DNA of 64,000 nt. Origin: Acheta domesticus (taxonomy: Eukaryota; Arthropoda; Insecta; Orthoptera; Gryllidae). A program made the position numbers and the translations under genes. The DNA is taken from assembly GCA_031308135.1 (NCBI GenBank), contig JAHLJT010009419.1, positions 31,524,869 through 31,588,868 on the forward strand, in the 5' to 3' direction. The notes beneath the pieces are model-generated. The model did no database searches. It saw nothing but the letters and a program-made list of their open reading frames with translations, and was not told where the DNA came from. Positions 35,135 through 47,893 of this stretch are shown one piece after another. Numbering within the stretch: position 1 is the stretch's first letter; every line of letters begins with the position of its first letter.

Positions 35135-35965
35135 AACCGGGAGGAGTGCAGGGGGCCGAGGTGTATGCGAGGCGCAGGGTGGAAGGTAGGGGAAGCGGTT
35201 GGGAAAAGGAGAACGGGGCGGAGTGAAAGGAGGTGTGGCGACGAGTGAGGAGGCAGGGGGCCGTTGCACTGGGCAGGGCGCGGGTAGGGATGTGAGGATA
35301 AGTGCGGGATGGAGCGACACGCGGTTCGAGATGTGAGGTGAGGTCTAAGGTGGGTTCCAAACACGAGTAGGGGCTGTTAAGGCTATAGGAGCGGGGTGGG
35401 GAGGCGTAGAGAGAGGCGGAAAAGGCTGAGAAAATCGGGGAGAGATGGGGATAGGCGAAGAAAAGCAGTGGGGGGATAGGCGAAAGAACAGAAGGTGAAC
35501 AACGGAGGGAGAGTAACGGAGGGAGGCGAAGTGAATTAGAGATAGGTGGTAAATGATGGAGAGATGAGGAGAAAGAAGTAGAGAGAAAGGGACAGAGCAC
35601 AAGGAGATGGAGGTGGACGAAGAAGGAGACAGAGACGGAGAAGTGGAAATTATCGGGAATAGTGGGGAAATGACGGGAAGAGCCGGAGGGAAAGAAAGAA
35701 AAGTGGAGAGATACGGAGAGAAACGAAGAGAATCGAGGAGATAGGGTGACGTGGAGAGAGGTACAGGTGGAGAAAGGAGGGGAGAGAGAGAAAGAGAAGT
35801 GGAGACAATCGGAGATAGTTAGGAAATAGCGGGGAGAGTCGTAGAGAGGAGAAAAGAAGTGGAGAAAAGCGGAGAGAGGAGGAGAGAATCGGGGGCAGGT
35901 GGGAAATGAAGGGCGCGGCCGGGAGAGCCGGGTCGCTGGACAGACAGCCCTGAGAGCTAGTGCAG
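35135..35965. repeat. Polypurine low-complexity island
   Basis: The + strand is G/A-rich for 800 bases: first ggaggtgtggcg and gggcagggcgcg wording, then degenerate 20-40-bp repeats of agaagtggagaaaagcgg type with cggagata and gagaggagg words. Ser/Pro/Leu-rich minus-strand frames are artefacts. It begins exactly where the LINE tail ends. Confidence 0.75.
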
Positions 35966-38765
35966 CAGGTCTGCAACTGATGCGCTACCCTGCGCGACTT
36001 GCCGTGTTAAGACCACGGGGGATCTTCGCAAATTGACGGCGCTCCGCCTTCAACTACTTCTAATGCCACCTCTGAGCTTTTAATAACTACTGTCTATCTC
36101 TGGAAAATACCCAGTATATCAGATTGAATACGCCTGGGCAAGCACTTGAAAATATTGATAAAGGCTCTATCCTGAGGTTTCTGCGGCAAAACAGTAGTAA
36201 ACAAAAATGTTTGTCATAAATAAGCATAGTAAAGGTTTTTGATACTCACACGAAATATTTCAATACATTTTATCAAAATATTTTTATGAAATAAATCAAT
36301 ACATTTATTGGTACACCTCTGTTTATTTCTAAAAACAATTACACCCTGAAACGTATGAGTAGAAAAATTACACTGATACACTCTGTTGAGTTTACTTGAG
36401 TTTCCTCGGTCAAATATTAAGTTGTTTACTTTCTTGTTTCCTGAAGTTCTGATTCCTTAAAGGAGAATGATTCATTTATTTTCCAAATAGAGCAGCTTTA
36501 ACCTTAAGTTGAATAATCCTAAATTTGCTCTAGCACTTGTTTTCAAAATAATTTTGTGAATTTCTCTTTTAAATGAAAATTAAAAGCATTTAGTTACTTA
36601 TCAGTTAGATTATATGTTTATAGCAAACAACTATTCACTAGAACGTCTTTATTACTACATACAAATTGTATTTCATATTAACAATGTTAATCGACAATAT
36701 TTTTCTAATGTACTACTTTCAACAGGATATTTTGATTGTGTGTGTACGCTTTCCATGCAAGATGTAATGTGTTATTCCAGTATCAAAGAGTTTGGGACAT
36801 TAACAATCATATTACTCAATAACACCTTTCTCTTTATTCTCTGATCTTTTTCGCGCCCTCTAATTGTTTCAGAATCAGGTAGTTATACCATCCTCCAGTT
36901 CATCGAAAATTCAACTCGTATTTTGCTTCGTATTACGCATCAGGTAGGGTAATGCGTTCAATTAACTTTGTCATTGACCTGGCTCCAATGGAAACATCAG
37001 CTTGTGGGAATGGTTCACGCATTGAAAATGAATCTCATTTCCAGATACATAATCATCCGCTTTTCACCTGCTACAGCGCATCCCGTATAACTAACGACAT
37101 TGGGAAGAGAATTAAAGTGATTTCGTACGTATTGTCTCCTTTCAGGTACATTAATAGCATTCAAATCATTTTATTCAAATTTTTACAACGGTTCCCCAAA
37201 TCACCACATATTCACCACAGCTGGTATCAAATATGCTAAAGGTACACAAGATGAACAAAATTGTCTATATTTGACATTTGAAACACGTGTAGTAAGGGTA
37301 TTTAAATTTCAATATATCTCTTTTTTATCTTCTCAATTTTTTGTAGACTTTTAAGTAGATACTGCAGTTGAACAATATTTCCATCTTATCTCAACCGCTC
37401 TCTATCGCAGACGAAGAGATAACGTGACCGTTTTTAACAAAATTCATGAAAAAACAGACATTACCGCATGTTTTGAACGGATAAAATGAGCCTTAGAACG
37501 CATTGGTCTACCACCGGTAATAAATTGGCTCATTGTAAATTTGTATCATCGATTGTAGTGGGGTAGAGATTTCTAATAACAAAATATTGTTATCAGTACC
37601 ACCCGAATTTTATCAACTGTTTTTCTGCAACAGCAGTTGCAGTCAAGGAAATGCCATTACGGAAGCAGCAGCGAACAAGTGACGATTGAAATCCGAAACA
37701 AAATTCACAGTAATGCACTGTGCAAATAATCTTCAACTACAGAGTGATAAGGCAATAAAATGCGTTGCTTGCTCACAACAGAGAATGGCAAAATTCCATT
37801 TTATAATAGATAAATATGATTAAATAGCTAATAATTAATATTGAATAAATTAGCTAATTCTTTTATTTCTGCAATAACTTCAACTTTTTGTTCACAAGAC
37901 GAGTATGATAAGATAAATATACTATCGTACTCGTACTAACAAATAATCGATAATTGAATCATATGAGCCGTTGAAAGTGGTGTTAGTCAAAAAATATACT
38001 TTCCGGAAAATGACGTTTAACGAACGTAAACGAAAAACGCTGTAAAACTATAATGCTTAGAAATGAGTAACCTGAAGTGTTATGAACGTATTAAGGAGAT
38101 ATTATTTTGACTTTCTATAGATATTCTAAACTGAAACCTTACTTATTAATTAATTAACTATTTTGTTAACATTCACCACTTTTGCACACACCGTTTGTGA
38201 AAACTATGACTTCCATTCAAACAATAGGCATGCACAATTTTCGTCTGAGATACTAATTTGATGAGAAAATACAGAAAAACAGGGCTTTTCACTATTTTCA
38301 ACCATGTGAGAGCAATTTTTAAGTTGCACTACTGACCTGTGCACGTATCACTAAAAGCAATTAAATGTTGATTTTTCGAGATGCTTCTTCTGTGATGGGA
38401 ACAAGAAGCTATTTCTTGGGAGACCATGGAAGCTGTTTTTTCGTCCCAACCGTAACTTACACCATAATTGCATGCAGCGGTATGATAAAATTGTTGGCTA
38501 CTTCTATATTGCGCTGGCCTCTAGCTAAGAAATATTGAAGTTTGACTCGTACCAATTTAGCCCGTGATGGGACAATGTTCAAACCACCTACCAGTGCATC
38601 TAACTCAAATCTTCCAAAATTTGACTTACACCACTTATGCTCTCAAAGGATCATATACAAAACAAATCATAAAGTGCATTGTTTACTCTGTACGGTACTG
38701 ATTGCGGTCGTGATTACTCTTTTCTAGAGATCTGTGGGCTAAAGTGTAGCTTGTTTTCTTTCACA
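35966..38765. other. Long AT-rich desert, nothing recognised
   Basis: No recognisable gene or repeat family. The small frames at 36,614-36,844 and 36,952-37,239 lack domains. A short tRNA-like word (ggtagcgcatcagttg, minus strand, about 35,975) lies at the left edge, without a B box. Confidence 0.45.
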
Positions 38766-39060
38766 GCTCAAAAGTTACGTCTCCCCCTCTCGGCGCCATG
38801 CGTCTCCGGACGTGCGTGGCTCCTTGGAGCAGAGGACGACGCGGGGAGGAAGGTGGGCGGGGAGTGGGGCGGGGCGGGGAGAAGCGGCCTCCGCCACGGC
38901 CCAGTCGCGCCCAAACGGCCGTGAAACGCTCGCCGGCCGTCGTCGCGTCGCACGGCGCGGTCGTCGTTACCGTCGCCTTCGCCGGACGCCGCGCCGCGGC
39001 GCTGCTGGTCTGAGCTTTCCGCCTGTTCCTCAACCCCGTGCGCACTCCCTGCCCGCCTGT
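38766..39060. other. CpG-rich island
   Basis: CpG-dense, with a G-rich tract at 38,835-38,885. Open frames on both strands are Arg/Ala-rich. It passes into a pyrimidine-rich minisatellite on its right. Confidence 0.5.
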
Positions 39061-39204
39061 CGACGGTGCTGTCTCTCGCTTCTACCAAACGCTCCAGCTG
39101 CAGGCTGTTTCAAAAGTCTTATTGTTCTCCTCTTTGCGTTCTCCTTGTCACGTTCTTCTCGTCACATTATTTACCGAACCTTATTTACGCTACGTTATTT
39201 AAGT

Positions 39205-39358
39205 CACGTCCTTCCCTTCACGTCCTTCCCTTCACGTCCTTCCCTTCACGTCCTTCCCTTCACGTTCTTCCCTTCACGTCCTTCCCTTCACATCCTTCCC
39301 TTCACGTACACCCCTTCCCGTCCACCCCTTCACGTCCACCCCTTCACGTCCTTCCCTT
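39205..39358. repeat. 14-bp minisatellite, 11 copies
   Basis: Unit cacgtccttccctt, 11 head-to-tail copies with a few substitutions (cacgttc, cacatcc, cacgtacacccctt). Because 14 is not a multiple of three, all frames cycle, giving Ser/Phe/Pro/His repeats in the overlapping + frames. Confidence 0.95.
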
Positions 39359-39419
39359 CCTTTACCTTCACTTCCTCGGACACTTCTCCCGCTTTCTTAC
39401 TTCACTTACCCTGAAAGGC

Positions 39420-40337
39420 AATCTTTCGCTTTTTCAGTCGATTTGTACCATCCTAACCATCGGATCTCCTCAGGTTTACCCTGCTCAAAAAAGTGATTAA
39501 TTTCTCTTTTTTGTTCATAGAGTTTCGTTCAAGTTCTGAGGATTAAATCCAGAAAGTTTATTATTTTATCATCGTTTCAGTTAACATTAATTTTCAGTAT
39601 TTAATGCATAGTGCTGATGTATAATTTAAATTACACGTTCCAATTTTATTTACATCGTTCTATTTTATTCACATGAATTTGCTGTGTGGTCACCTTTCTG
39701 CCCAACTAATAGTACTATTTCGCAATGTACACTGTACTACAAACATCTGAAAGATTTTTCACTGATTTGTGTCACATATCGATAATTTTTGTCATATTCT
39801 CCATTTACTCATCGGAAATACTCCATAATCACACCTTCACCACTAAAACCATATTTTTCATAAAAATGTCCCATATAGTTGTCCAATCGTCATCTGGTTT
39901 ATTTATTCTGATTTTAATAATAAGTGTTTTAATCATAACTCACTTCTAATCTTTCTTGAGGCTTTTTTAATTCAATTTATCGCCCTTCACGGGCTTCCAA
40001 ACCCAAACCTGCTCTTCTACTAATTTGTCTCGTATTGGGAATGCACTCCAAAAACATTATTGTCATCTTACGTCTCGTACGCTTTTCACGTGTTCACGCC
40101 AATGTAGCGATCTATTGTGATGGAGGAGGAATATCAATAACAACTATAACCATGCAAGTAAGCGAATGTGACAAAAGGTCTGCAATTGGAAAATCGTTCT
40201 CTGTGGAAAACTTTTATTCTCTATACTAAACGTCTCTATAGAAAACCGTACAAACAAAAACGAAGAACGAAAGTTAGCGTTATAATAAGTCTACGACACG
40301 AAGTTATTACGAACTACAGTATTTAATTAGTGTTAAT

Positions 40338-40372
<35 letters not shown>

Positions 40373-40835
40373 TATAATATTCATATTAGTATTAGTAGGT
40401 TTCATTTATTAAATAGTATTCATCATAGTATTTAAATAGTAGATACGAAAAAAATCATACTGGGTTTTATGATAATGTCATTGAACAAAAATAGATTTTT
40501 TTAAAATTCTGAACAAAGTAAATTTAGAATCTATTTCTTATTGAAATCATTAGTAAATTTGATAAAACTGACAGTTCAGAATGACTAATTGATGAGGGTG
40601 AAAGTATCCCAGTGGTACATTTCACCGTCTTCTCCTTACGTCTAGAATAAAACATCAACTTCATGCTTTTCCTTAGGAGTCAATGATGAGGAATATATGA
40701 CATATTTATTGTGAGTAATCTGAAAATCTATAATAGAGTTGTAAAGATTGAAAGCTGGGCAATCGGTTGGTGCCTTCACAATTATCTAATATCGATTGTT
40801 GGAAGTAAAAATATCGCCCCTTAAAATCAGGTGTT
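39420..40835. other. AT-rich, nothing recognised apart from a microsatellite
   Basis: Non-coding, with an (ATT)n run at 40,341-40,371. Confidence 0.45.
40341..40371. repeat. (ATT)n microsatellite
   Basis: About ten uninterrupted ATT units. Confidence 0.95.
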
Positions 40836-40844
40836 TAGTAGAGC

Positions 40845-41170
40845 TTTTGCTTCTGCCCCCTCCGCTCGCCCGGCGCGCCCGCCCCCGCTGGCGCATTGTG
40901 GCCGGCCCCCCACCCCCGCCCCCGCGCGGCGCAGTCCATCATTGTTAACAGGCGCAGCGCACGCTCCTAAACACGCGCGCCTAATCGCCCGCCTGCGCGC
41001 CCTAACGCCGCAGTTAGCAGCGGCCGCCCTGCTCAAGGCGCGGGGGCGGGGGCGGAGAGGGGCTACTGCAGCGGGACACGAACGCCACAGTGCACTTCGC
41101 CTTGCACGCGGCCTTGCATATAAGGAAACGACGGCGCCCCGGAGACGGCAGCTGCCTTATTTCCTCCTTG
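40845..41170 (+). promoter_or_regulatory. CpG island with a TATA-like box (candidate promoter)
   Basis: CpG-rich sequence from 40,850 to 41,100 is followed by catataagg at 41,117-41,125, which includes a TATA-like box and is one base short of a CArg-box consensus. GC-rich DNA downstream (gacggcgccccggagacgg) ends abruptly in AT-rich DNA at about 41,170. This is the most promoter-like layout in the window, but no downstream coding exon was recognised. Confidence 0.25.
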
Positions 41171-43485
41171 GATTATGAATAACTTCTACGAACAGCTTTT
41201 GCAACACGAGTACATGTTTCGTTATGGTTTTTCCTTGTTCTGATCATTCAATGTTAGCGGAATATCCAATAGTTTATTTTCTGAATGGAAATTGGAATTG
41301 GGAGGATCCTTTATTACATTCACATACGTGTTCTTATAATGACAATCCAATCACATTTTTCGTTTTCTGCTGGAAAGATGCCCATTTATTACATTACTAA
41401 CATTAAAATATCGCATTAATGATGAAAAATATGTATTACGAGACTAAACTTCATTTGCTCTTTAACATAGTGATATGCATTTATCAACACATGTCATTTT
41501 TTTACCACGAGAAAAAAAATAAAAGAAAATACTGTATCTCAATAACATTACTATTCACACTACAAGATAAGTTAAAGTTATTCGAGAAAAAAACGCTCAA
41601 GGACGTCACTATTTAAGATTACATTCACTATTCAAAGAAATTGTTTCCCATTCAATGACAAAGATTAGGTATCTACATGTATTGTCTATTAAGGAAAATT
41701 ACTTTCTAAACACGAAATAATTTTACTTGAATTCGAAAAGAAGTTATCAAACACTGTGCATTTTGAAGAATCCTAATCACAATTATAAAAACTATTAGAG
41801 AAGGAAAACAATAATCTTGAAGTCTTCACGTCCCACGCTAAATGTCAAATGATTTTTCCGACTCTGATGTAATGGTCAAAAGTACGCAAATAATTCTACG
41901 AATTGCTATCAATTCAACTTACGCATGAACTTTCAATAATAGAGGATAAATGATGTATGAATGACAGTTTTTCTACTAGATACTGAGAAGTTCTTAAAAA
42001 ACGGTAGTTGATGTGAATGTAAATTTGCAAACAATCAGACTTTTCCGTGCATTTTAATCAATTTATGGTTAATTTCTCTCGAGTAGAACTCGGTTTTAAG
42101 GTAGTTTTTACTCAACCAGAGTTATCAAAAATTCAAGAAATAAGTTTCACTTGAAATAAGAGCATTAATATTAATTAACAATATTCTACATCAGCGACTG
42201 AGAGCAACAGATAATGACTTAATATACGGATATTGGAAATTTCAAGATAATGTCCTGCAAATGAGGCCTTCGAATAAAAAAAAAGCAATTAAATATGTTG
42301 TTTCTTTTAGCTGTAAGTCTAACTTGAAAATATCTTAGGAAATACAATTATAATGAGTACACGTGTAATATAATAAAGTGCATTCATGCATATGTAGATT
42401 ATGTGAATGGTATTAATACTGGCAAATATTTACCGAGAAGTTTAGGAAAAGTTTGTAACTTTTTTATATTATTTAATTATTGTTTTACTTTTCTTCATAA
42501 AAGTTTCCCAAATCAACTTTTAGACAATCAGTTTTCTATCTTGTCAAATGATTTTTATAATAAAAATAATAGCGACAGTAATAATTGTGTATTAAACACA
42601 TTTATACATTCATTTATCAGGGCAATTAAGAATTTTTTTAAAAAGTAAAAATAAAAGGTAAGCTTCCAATTCCTATCTTATTCCCCTTATTTATGTCTTT
42701 CATTGCACTTCAATTCATTATATTAAAATTGTGTATATAAATAAAGTTTTTATTTAATTATTGTATTACAGCAGCCAATTGTACCTACCCATTTGTACCT
42801 ATACCTGATGACTAGCGAACTTGTGCGAGAACTCTTGCATGCTATACCCCATCCTCTTCCTTATTTTTCCATATCCATATTAAGCCTGTAATATATATTT
42901 TTCTTCAACACCCTCTTATCCTCCGTCACTTATTCTATATGCCACCTTGTAATTGATAACAATATAATAAACACTTGTCAATAAAAACTATTCTTATTTA
43001 ACTTTATTATCGAGCAAAGAGGTACACCCGTGAAACTCAATCGCACAGAATATCATGTAATTAGTAATTTCATATATAGTTGCAGATTCTGCAGGCTCGG
43101 AACTGCTGGGTTAGATTCGAGAAGCGTCGAACCAGCAAAATGTAATAGAATGGTCAAGAATGATTTCATCCTATAGATTACGATTTAAGGACCGTTTCAA
43201 AATTTTAGTTTTAAGACACTAGAACGCTACGTTTAGGAATTATTTAAGGATATAGATTCAGAAAACTTTGACATGCTACTAGTATACTACTGAAATAATA
43301 TAGGAGTCGATGGCGTCACATTTGAGTTCCGGAACGTAGTACAAATGAAATAAAACAAAAACAGAAAACTGATTGTCTAAAAATTGATTAGAGAAACTTT
43401 TATCAAAAAAGTTGTAAATTAAGCAATTATTATTTATTTTGTAGGTACCATTTATCATTGCTGAAGGGTCAATTAAATAAAAAGG
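41171..43485. other. AT-rich, nothing recognised
   Basis: More than 2 kb of AT-rich non-coding sequence. The frame at 42,403-42,648 is Asn/Phe-rich with no domain. Confidence 0.45.
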
Positions 43486-43785
43486 TTAATTATAGGGCGA
43501 GCTGCCTTGTTTTCCTCAGAGTAGCAACTCCCATGATGCGCGCATCAACAACGCCTTAGCTCGGCTCTCCGTAGGGGGAGCTTCCTCATTGGAACTGGCC
43601 GTACCCAGAGGATTTCGCGTCCCTCGGTAAACGTTAGCTTGTAGTTCGCGATGACAGGCACCTCGTCTATCTTCGTTTCATCTCCGCACCTACAACATTG
43701 CTGTCTTGTCTTGCGCAGTTCATTACGGAAATTTAGTCACTGTGTTTAGTGAATATGATCCCCACGTACTGGGGTTGCACATGTT
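43486..43785. other. Non-repetitive GC-moderate patch of unknown nature
   Basis: About 300 bases of balanced composition within AT-rich DNA, with wording such as cttagctcggctctccg. It looks like a distinct insertion or a functional segment, but termini and coding signals are absent. Confidence 0.25.
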
Positions 43786-43895
43786 TAAATACTAAAATTG
43801 TTCACATAAAACAGAATGATGTGAATCTCAGGAAAATCAATAATCAAAGAAATGAAGAAGAATTAATTTCTTAACTAAAGAAAAAATATCGGCTG

Positions 43896-43898
<3 letters not shown>

Positions 43899-43971
<73 letters not shown>

Positions 43972-43972
43972 T
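43899..43972. repeat. (TA)n(GA)n compound microsatellite
   Basis: About 23 TA dinucleotides run straight into about 13 GA dinucleotides. Confidence 0.97.
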
Positions 43973-44227
43973 AGTCGTTTCAGCAAAGAAATTATTTTAA
44001 ATTATTTTTAAAATGAGCTAATAAGTGTTATATAATTGAGTAGAATTTTTTTAAAGGATTTTTTTAATATTTGCATGTATTTGCAAACAATCTTTACATT
44101 TTTTGTCGTTCTGACAAAGCACCTGAACGCCACCAAAAAGCACCACCAAAACTGTAACTGAATTCGATTACGAGCGATACATTTTCCCAATCCGAACAGA
44201 TGTGCTTCTCTGATATTAAGGATAATA

Positions 44228-44820
44228 TTCATGCATGGGGTGAACGCCGGCGCTGTGCAAGGCGAACCGCCTAACAGGCCGACAGCTTCCGGTAGCGGCA
44301 TCCGCCCGTCAGCCACATCCCGTCCGCCCCACGCTCCTCCCCTCGCCAAGGCCGGCAGTTGGGAGGACCTTTGCACCGCGTCGTTCCCCGCCCCTCCACA
44401 ACAGGCGCCGTATCTCAAGTCTCCTCGCCTCGTCTTGGACCTTAACGCCGCGCTCCACCTCAAGTTTCGTCCCTCCCAGGACTGTCCCCGTCCCTACCCG
44501 CCCGGCCCTCTCACCACGTCCCTTCCTCCCAGCCCCGTCCCTCTCCGCCTCGTTTCTCCCGCCCCGTCCCTCTCGCCGCGTTCCCCCACGGCTCTTCCGC
44601 CCTATCTTTCCCGCCCCGACCCTCCCCGCCCCGTCGCTCTCCACCCGTCCCTTTCCACCCCGTCCCTCTCCACCCCATCCTGTCCCTCCTGCCCCATCTC
44701 TCCCGCCCCGTCCCTCCCACCCCGTTCCCCCGGCCCTTCCGACCCGTTCCTCCCGCCCTGCTTCAATCTCTTCTCTTCCTTTTCCGTTCCTTACCGACTT
44801 TTCCCGTACCTCGCAGCCCG
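44228..44820. repeat. CpG-rich island passing into a C/T-rich degenerate repeat
   Basis: Balanced CpG-rich DNA (44,240-44,470) gives way to pyrimidine-only sequence built from degenerate units of about 17 bases (ccccgtccctctccgcc type) up to 44,760. The 198-aa + frame across it is Pro/Ser-rich and not a gene. Confidence 0.65.
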
Positions 44821-44824
44821 CAAT

Positions 44825-45240
44825 TAATGTACTATCATTTAATTTTGATATGAAGTATTATGAAAAAGAAATGTGACTGGAATATACATTCCTGCATGGC
44901 AAGCCTTTTTCCAAGTAAGTTACTCTATTGAACGAATACAGAACTACAACGTTTATTGGAGGAGGTTATCTAAAATTACAAATAATTTACGAATGGATTT
45001 AGCAACCCCATCCAATATTTCTACATAACGAAAATGAAACTGAAACACGATTTCGTGGAATAAGAAACGAAGTAAAATTTTGATGAAAGGCGATTTGTAT
45101 TATATAATCATTCCCGGCTCCAGCTAAGCTGACAACCATCCCGTTCCGTCACGCTCCTCCCCGCACTCACTCTCCCAACTCCCGCTCTTCTTCCCATATC
45201 GGCCTTCTGCTCATCCTACCTCGTCCCATCACTCCACGTA
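44825..45240. other. AT-rich, nothing recognised
   Basis: No element noticed; pyrimidine-rich from about 45,120. Confidence 0.4.
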
Positions 45241-45300
45241 ACAACACGCCACGCCTCTCCACGCCACGCCGCGCCGCGCCACGTCACGGTTGGTGATGCG
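45241..45300. repeat. Short CACGCC-type repeat block
   Basis: Runs of cacgcc and gcgcc words. The same wording as the larger block at 45,481-45,890, from which it is separated by about 180 bases of ordinary sequence. Confidence 0.8.
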
Positions 45301-45480
45301 CGAGACATGGAAAAAGAAGAGAGATAGGCGTTTCCATGTAACGGCGTAACTATGTATTATGTTAGAAAAGATGATGAATGACATGTCGTAACGAGTTGGT
45401 ACATGTATTAAGGTGATCGCAACATTAAAGATTGCTGTTAGTCAAATATCGACCTTTTATTTGAAAAATAGTGATAACAG

Positions 45481-45895
45481 TCACGCCACGCCACGCCGCG
45501 CCACGCGACGTCACGCCACGCCAAACCATACACGTCACGCCTCACCACGCCACGCAACGGCTCGCCAGGCCTCGCTACGCCACGCCACCGCACGTCACAC
45601 CCCGCCACGCAACGCCTCGCCACTCCTCGCCTTTCCCCGCCACGCCTCCCCCCACACCTCACCACGTCACGCCTCACCACGCCTCGCAACGGCTCACCAG
45701 GCCTCGCTACGCCACGCCACCGCACGTCACACCTCGTCACGCAACGCCTCGCCACGCCACCCCACACACCTCACCATGCCACACCTCGCCAGGCCTCGCC
45801 ACGCTACGTAACCCTACGCCATACAACGCACCGCGTCACCATTCCACGATACGCCACTCCTAGCTACGCCTCGCCTCGCCTCGCCATGTCTACTC
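45481..45895. repeat. CACGC-type array with a 132-bp higher-order unit
   Basis: Degenerate cacgc/cacgcct units fill 400 bases. A longer unit is duplicated at a period of 132 bases: acgtcacgcctcaccacgcc starts at 45,532 and again at 45,664, and both copies go on to aacggct, caggcctcgctacgccacg and ccgcacgtcacac in the same order. Overlapping His/Arg/Thr-rich frames on both strands are artefacts. Confidence 0.9.
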
Positions 45896-46555
45896 ATCCT
45901 CGCCTCGCCTACTTCCCGACGTTCCGCCGCCACGAGGCACTTCCTCTTTTCCGCCGCTGCACCAGACAGCGCCTGGCCCTGGCCCTGGCCCTGGCCTTCT
46001 GCACGCAACGGGGCGGGCGGACGCGTCCGCGATAAGCGCCTCCAGACCGACTCGGTGCAGATTTCTGTGGCGTTCGGAAGCGAAGCCAGGCCGCTCCGCC
46101 TGCCACGGTGTAAGAGATATAGGTGGGTTCACTCCCCGTCTAAAACTGAAGCTAATGTGAAGCTAGTTCTCACAGTTCTCGCTATGTAAGCGCAGCGAAC
46201 GACTTGGGCATTTTTGGGACAAGATGGTGATCCATTTAATAGCTTTGTAACCTCTGGTGGAAGCCACTAAATCGCGAGACGCCATCATAATGTCCAACTC
46301 GATCGTGCGCACCGTACGGATAAGCCAGGAACTAGCCTCAAACTGGCTTCAAAAATTTAGTCCAAAAGGCGGCTAGTTGACACACCTATATATCTTACAC
46401 CGTGCGCCTGTCGGCTAGAGGTCCCGCGGTGCGCCCGCCGCAACGCCCGCACGTCTTCGAAACCCTGGGCGCGCGTCGCCAGTTCCCGGAGGAGCTGCAG
46501 CGGCGGGCCGAGACGGCGCTCCCGAGGGCGCTGCGGCCGTCCGCCCCGTGATAGT
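45896..46555. other. CpG-rich island split by a MITE
   Basis: CpG-rich sequence at 45,896-46,102 and 46,405-46,550 flanks the inverted-repeat element. A small ggccct repeat (three copies) lies near 45,972-45,992. After 46,550 degenerate gaatgagtg repeats follow. Confidence 0.6.
46103..46404. mobile_element. MITE with CACGGTG termini, about 302 bp
   Basis: The left end reads cacggtgtaagagatatagg and the right end, reverse-complemented, cacggtgtaagatatatagg; similarity continues for about 30 bases with four mismatches. CGCCTG flanks both sides (46,097-46,102 and 46,405-46,410), a 5-6-bp target duplication. It has no coding frame. The CACxGTG end and GC-rich 5-bp-class duplication are reminiscent of Transib elements, but that assignment is only a suggestion. 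Confidence 0.8.
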
Positions 46556-47000
46556 GAGTATGAATGTGAGAATGAATGCGTGAAAGAATGTGAGTTGTAA
46601 ATATAGTTGTACGAATGAATGAGTGAGTGAATGACAAAAATGAAAAGAAAGAAGAAAGAACATTTTAAAGAACTGAATCAAACATAAATTAAACTCTGTA
46701 AATAAACTAGGCTAGGCCCAAAGAGGCCAGCCATGTGATAGTTTTAAGTTAGTAGTAAGTTAGTCTGTAAGATAGTATGTTTAAGATACACGCCCTCCCC
46801 TCACTCCAGGGGCCAAATCGGCTGGAGTTTATGCATATCCCTATTTTGAATACATTCCCGCCCCCCCAGGGTAACTGGTGGGGGGAACATCGAAAACAAC
46901 GCCCGCGTCCTCTTCCCCGCCAATCCGAAATAACAGCTCGCCACGCGCCACTCGCCTTCCTGGCCATCCAAAAACGCGACCCTCGGCCCTTGAGCAGATC
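46556..47000. other. Non-coding with weak gaatg repeats; otherwise nothing recognised
   Basis: 46,555-46,635 has degenerate gaatgagtg and gaatgtgag words. A C-run-containing patch lies at 46,790-46,920. Confidence 0.4.
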
Positions 47001-47001
47001 G

Positions 47002-47215
47002 GATTGATTGATTGATTGTTAGTGATTCCATTCGCGTCAACTACCAGTGTCATTAGTTCCGTAAGTGTATTGCATGTTTTCGCTCTGGAGGTGGCGCTGG
47101 TCTTCCCTCGCTGAATGGCCAGATTCGGCGCCTTCTGACCGTCGGCTAGCGGCGTTTTCCACAACCAGGTGTCTCCTACCAGCGTTTTCCACAATCAGGT
47201 GTCCCCTAGTACCCA
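47002..47215 (-). mobile_element. SINE copy 3, truncated to the tail half
   Basis: Same family as the 7.55-kb SINE. It keeps the gattgattgattg tail, the gcgtcaacta and cattagttccgtaagtgta blocks and the ggaggtggcg block. It ends after a local duplication of gcgttttccacaa...caggtgtc wording, so the tRNA-like head is missing. Confidence 0.85.
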
Positions 47216-47795
47216 TCGAATGATACGTAAGTTGGTAATGAATGAAAAGTGGAAATTCAAATAAATGTGAGTTGCCTATGGGAAAATTCACATGAAATAA
47301 AATTCTCAAGATGTTAATATAATGAATGTACTATAAAAATCGTTTTTTTAACCCGCGTGATTGTATTTTAAAAAATACCTTTTTCACACATATGTACTTA
47401 AGACCATGGGAAAGAGCGTGATTGTTTATTGGCATCAGTAGGGTATCAGTAAATCAAATGTTTTACTTTAGAACCTTGTTGGTCTCCGAACCAAGCGCGT
47501 TACCCTGATACATTGCTCCTCGTTTATTCCATTACAATACACAGTCGTGTTTTCATGCAAAACAAGCTTTATTTTCATTTATCTCTTCCTTAGGTTCAAT
47601 TCGATCACATTGTCTCGAGCCAGAATTGTACTACATTAACGAATCGGAATGCCATGGCTCACAGGTAAATCCCCGATCTCGAATAAACAAACTCTTGTTC
47701 CCAATGATTCACTCAAAGTTCGCAAACGAGGCTTTGGAGCAAAAGGACCCAAACCACGAAGGTGAACGGAAGCGGCGGTGGTGTTTAGGAGGGCT
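47216..47795. other. AT-rich, nothing recognised
   Basis: No element noticed. Confidence 0.4.
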
Positions 47796-47850
47796 TGTCG
47801 CCAGCTGCTGCCCACCGCCGCTGCCGCCCTCAGCGCTGCCGTCACCAACT

Positions 47851-47893
<43 letters not shown>

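Noticed and set aside
35960..36020. tRNA-like A box on the minus strand
   Set aside because: No B box at the expected distance.
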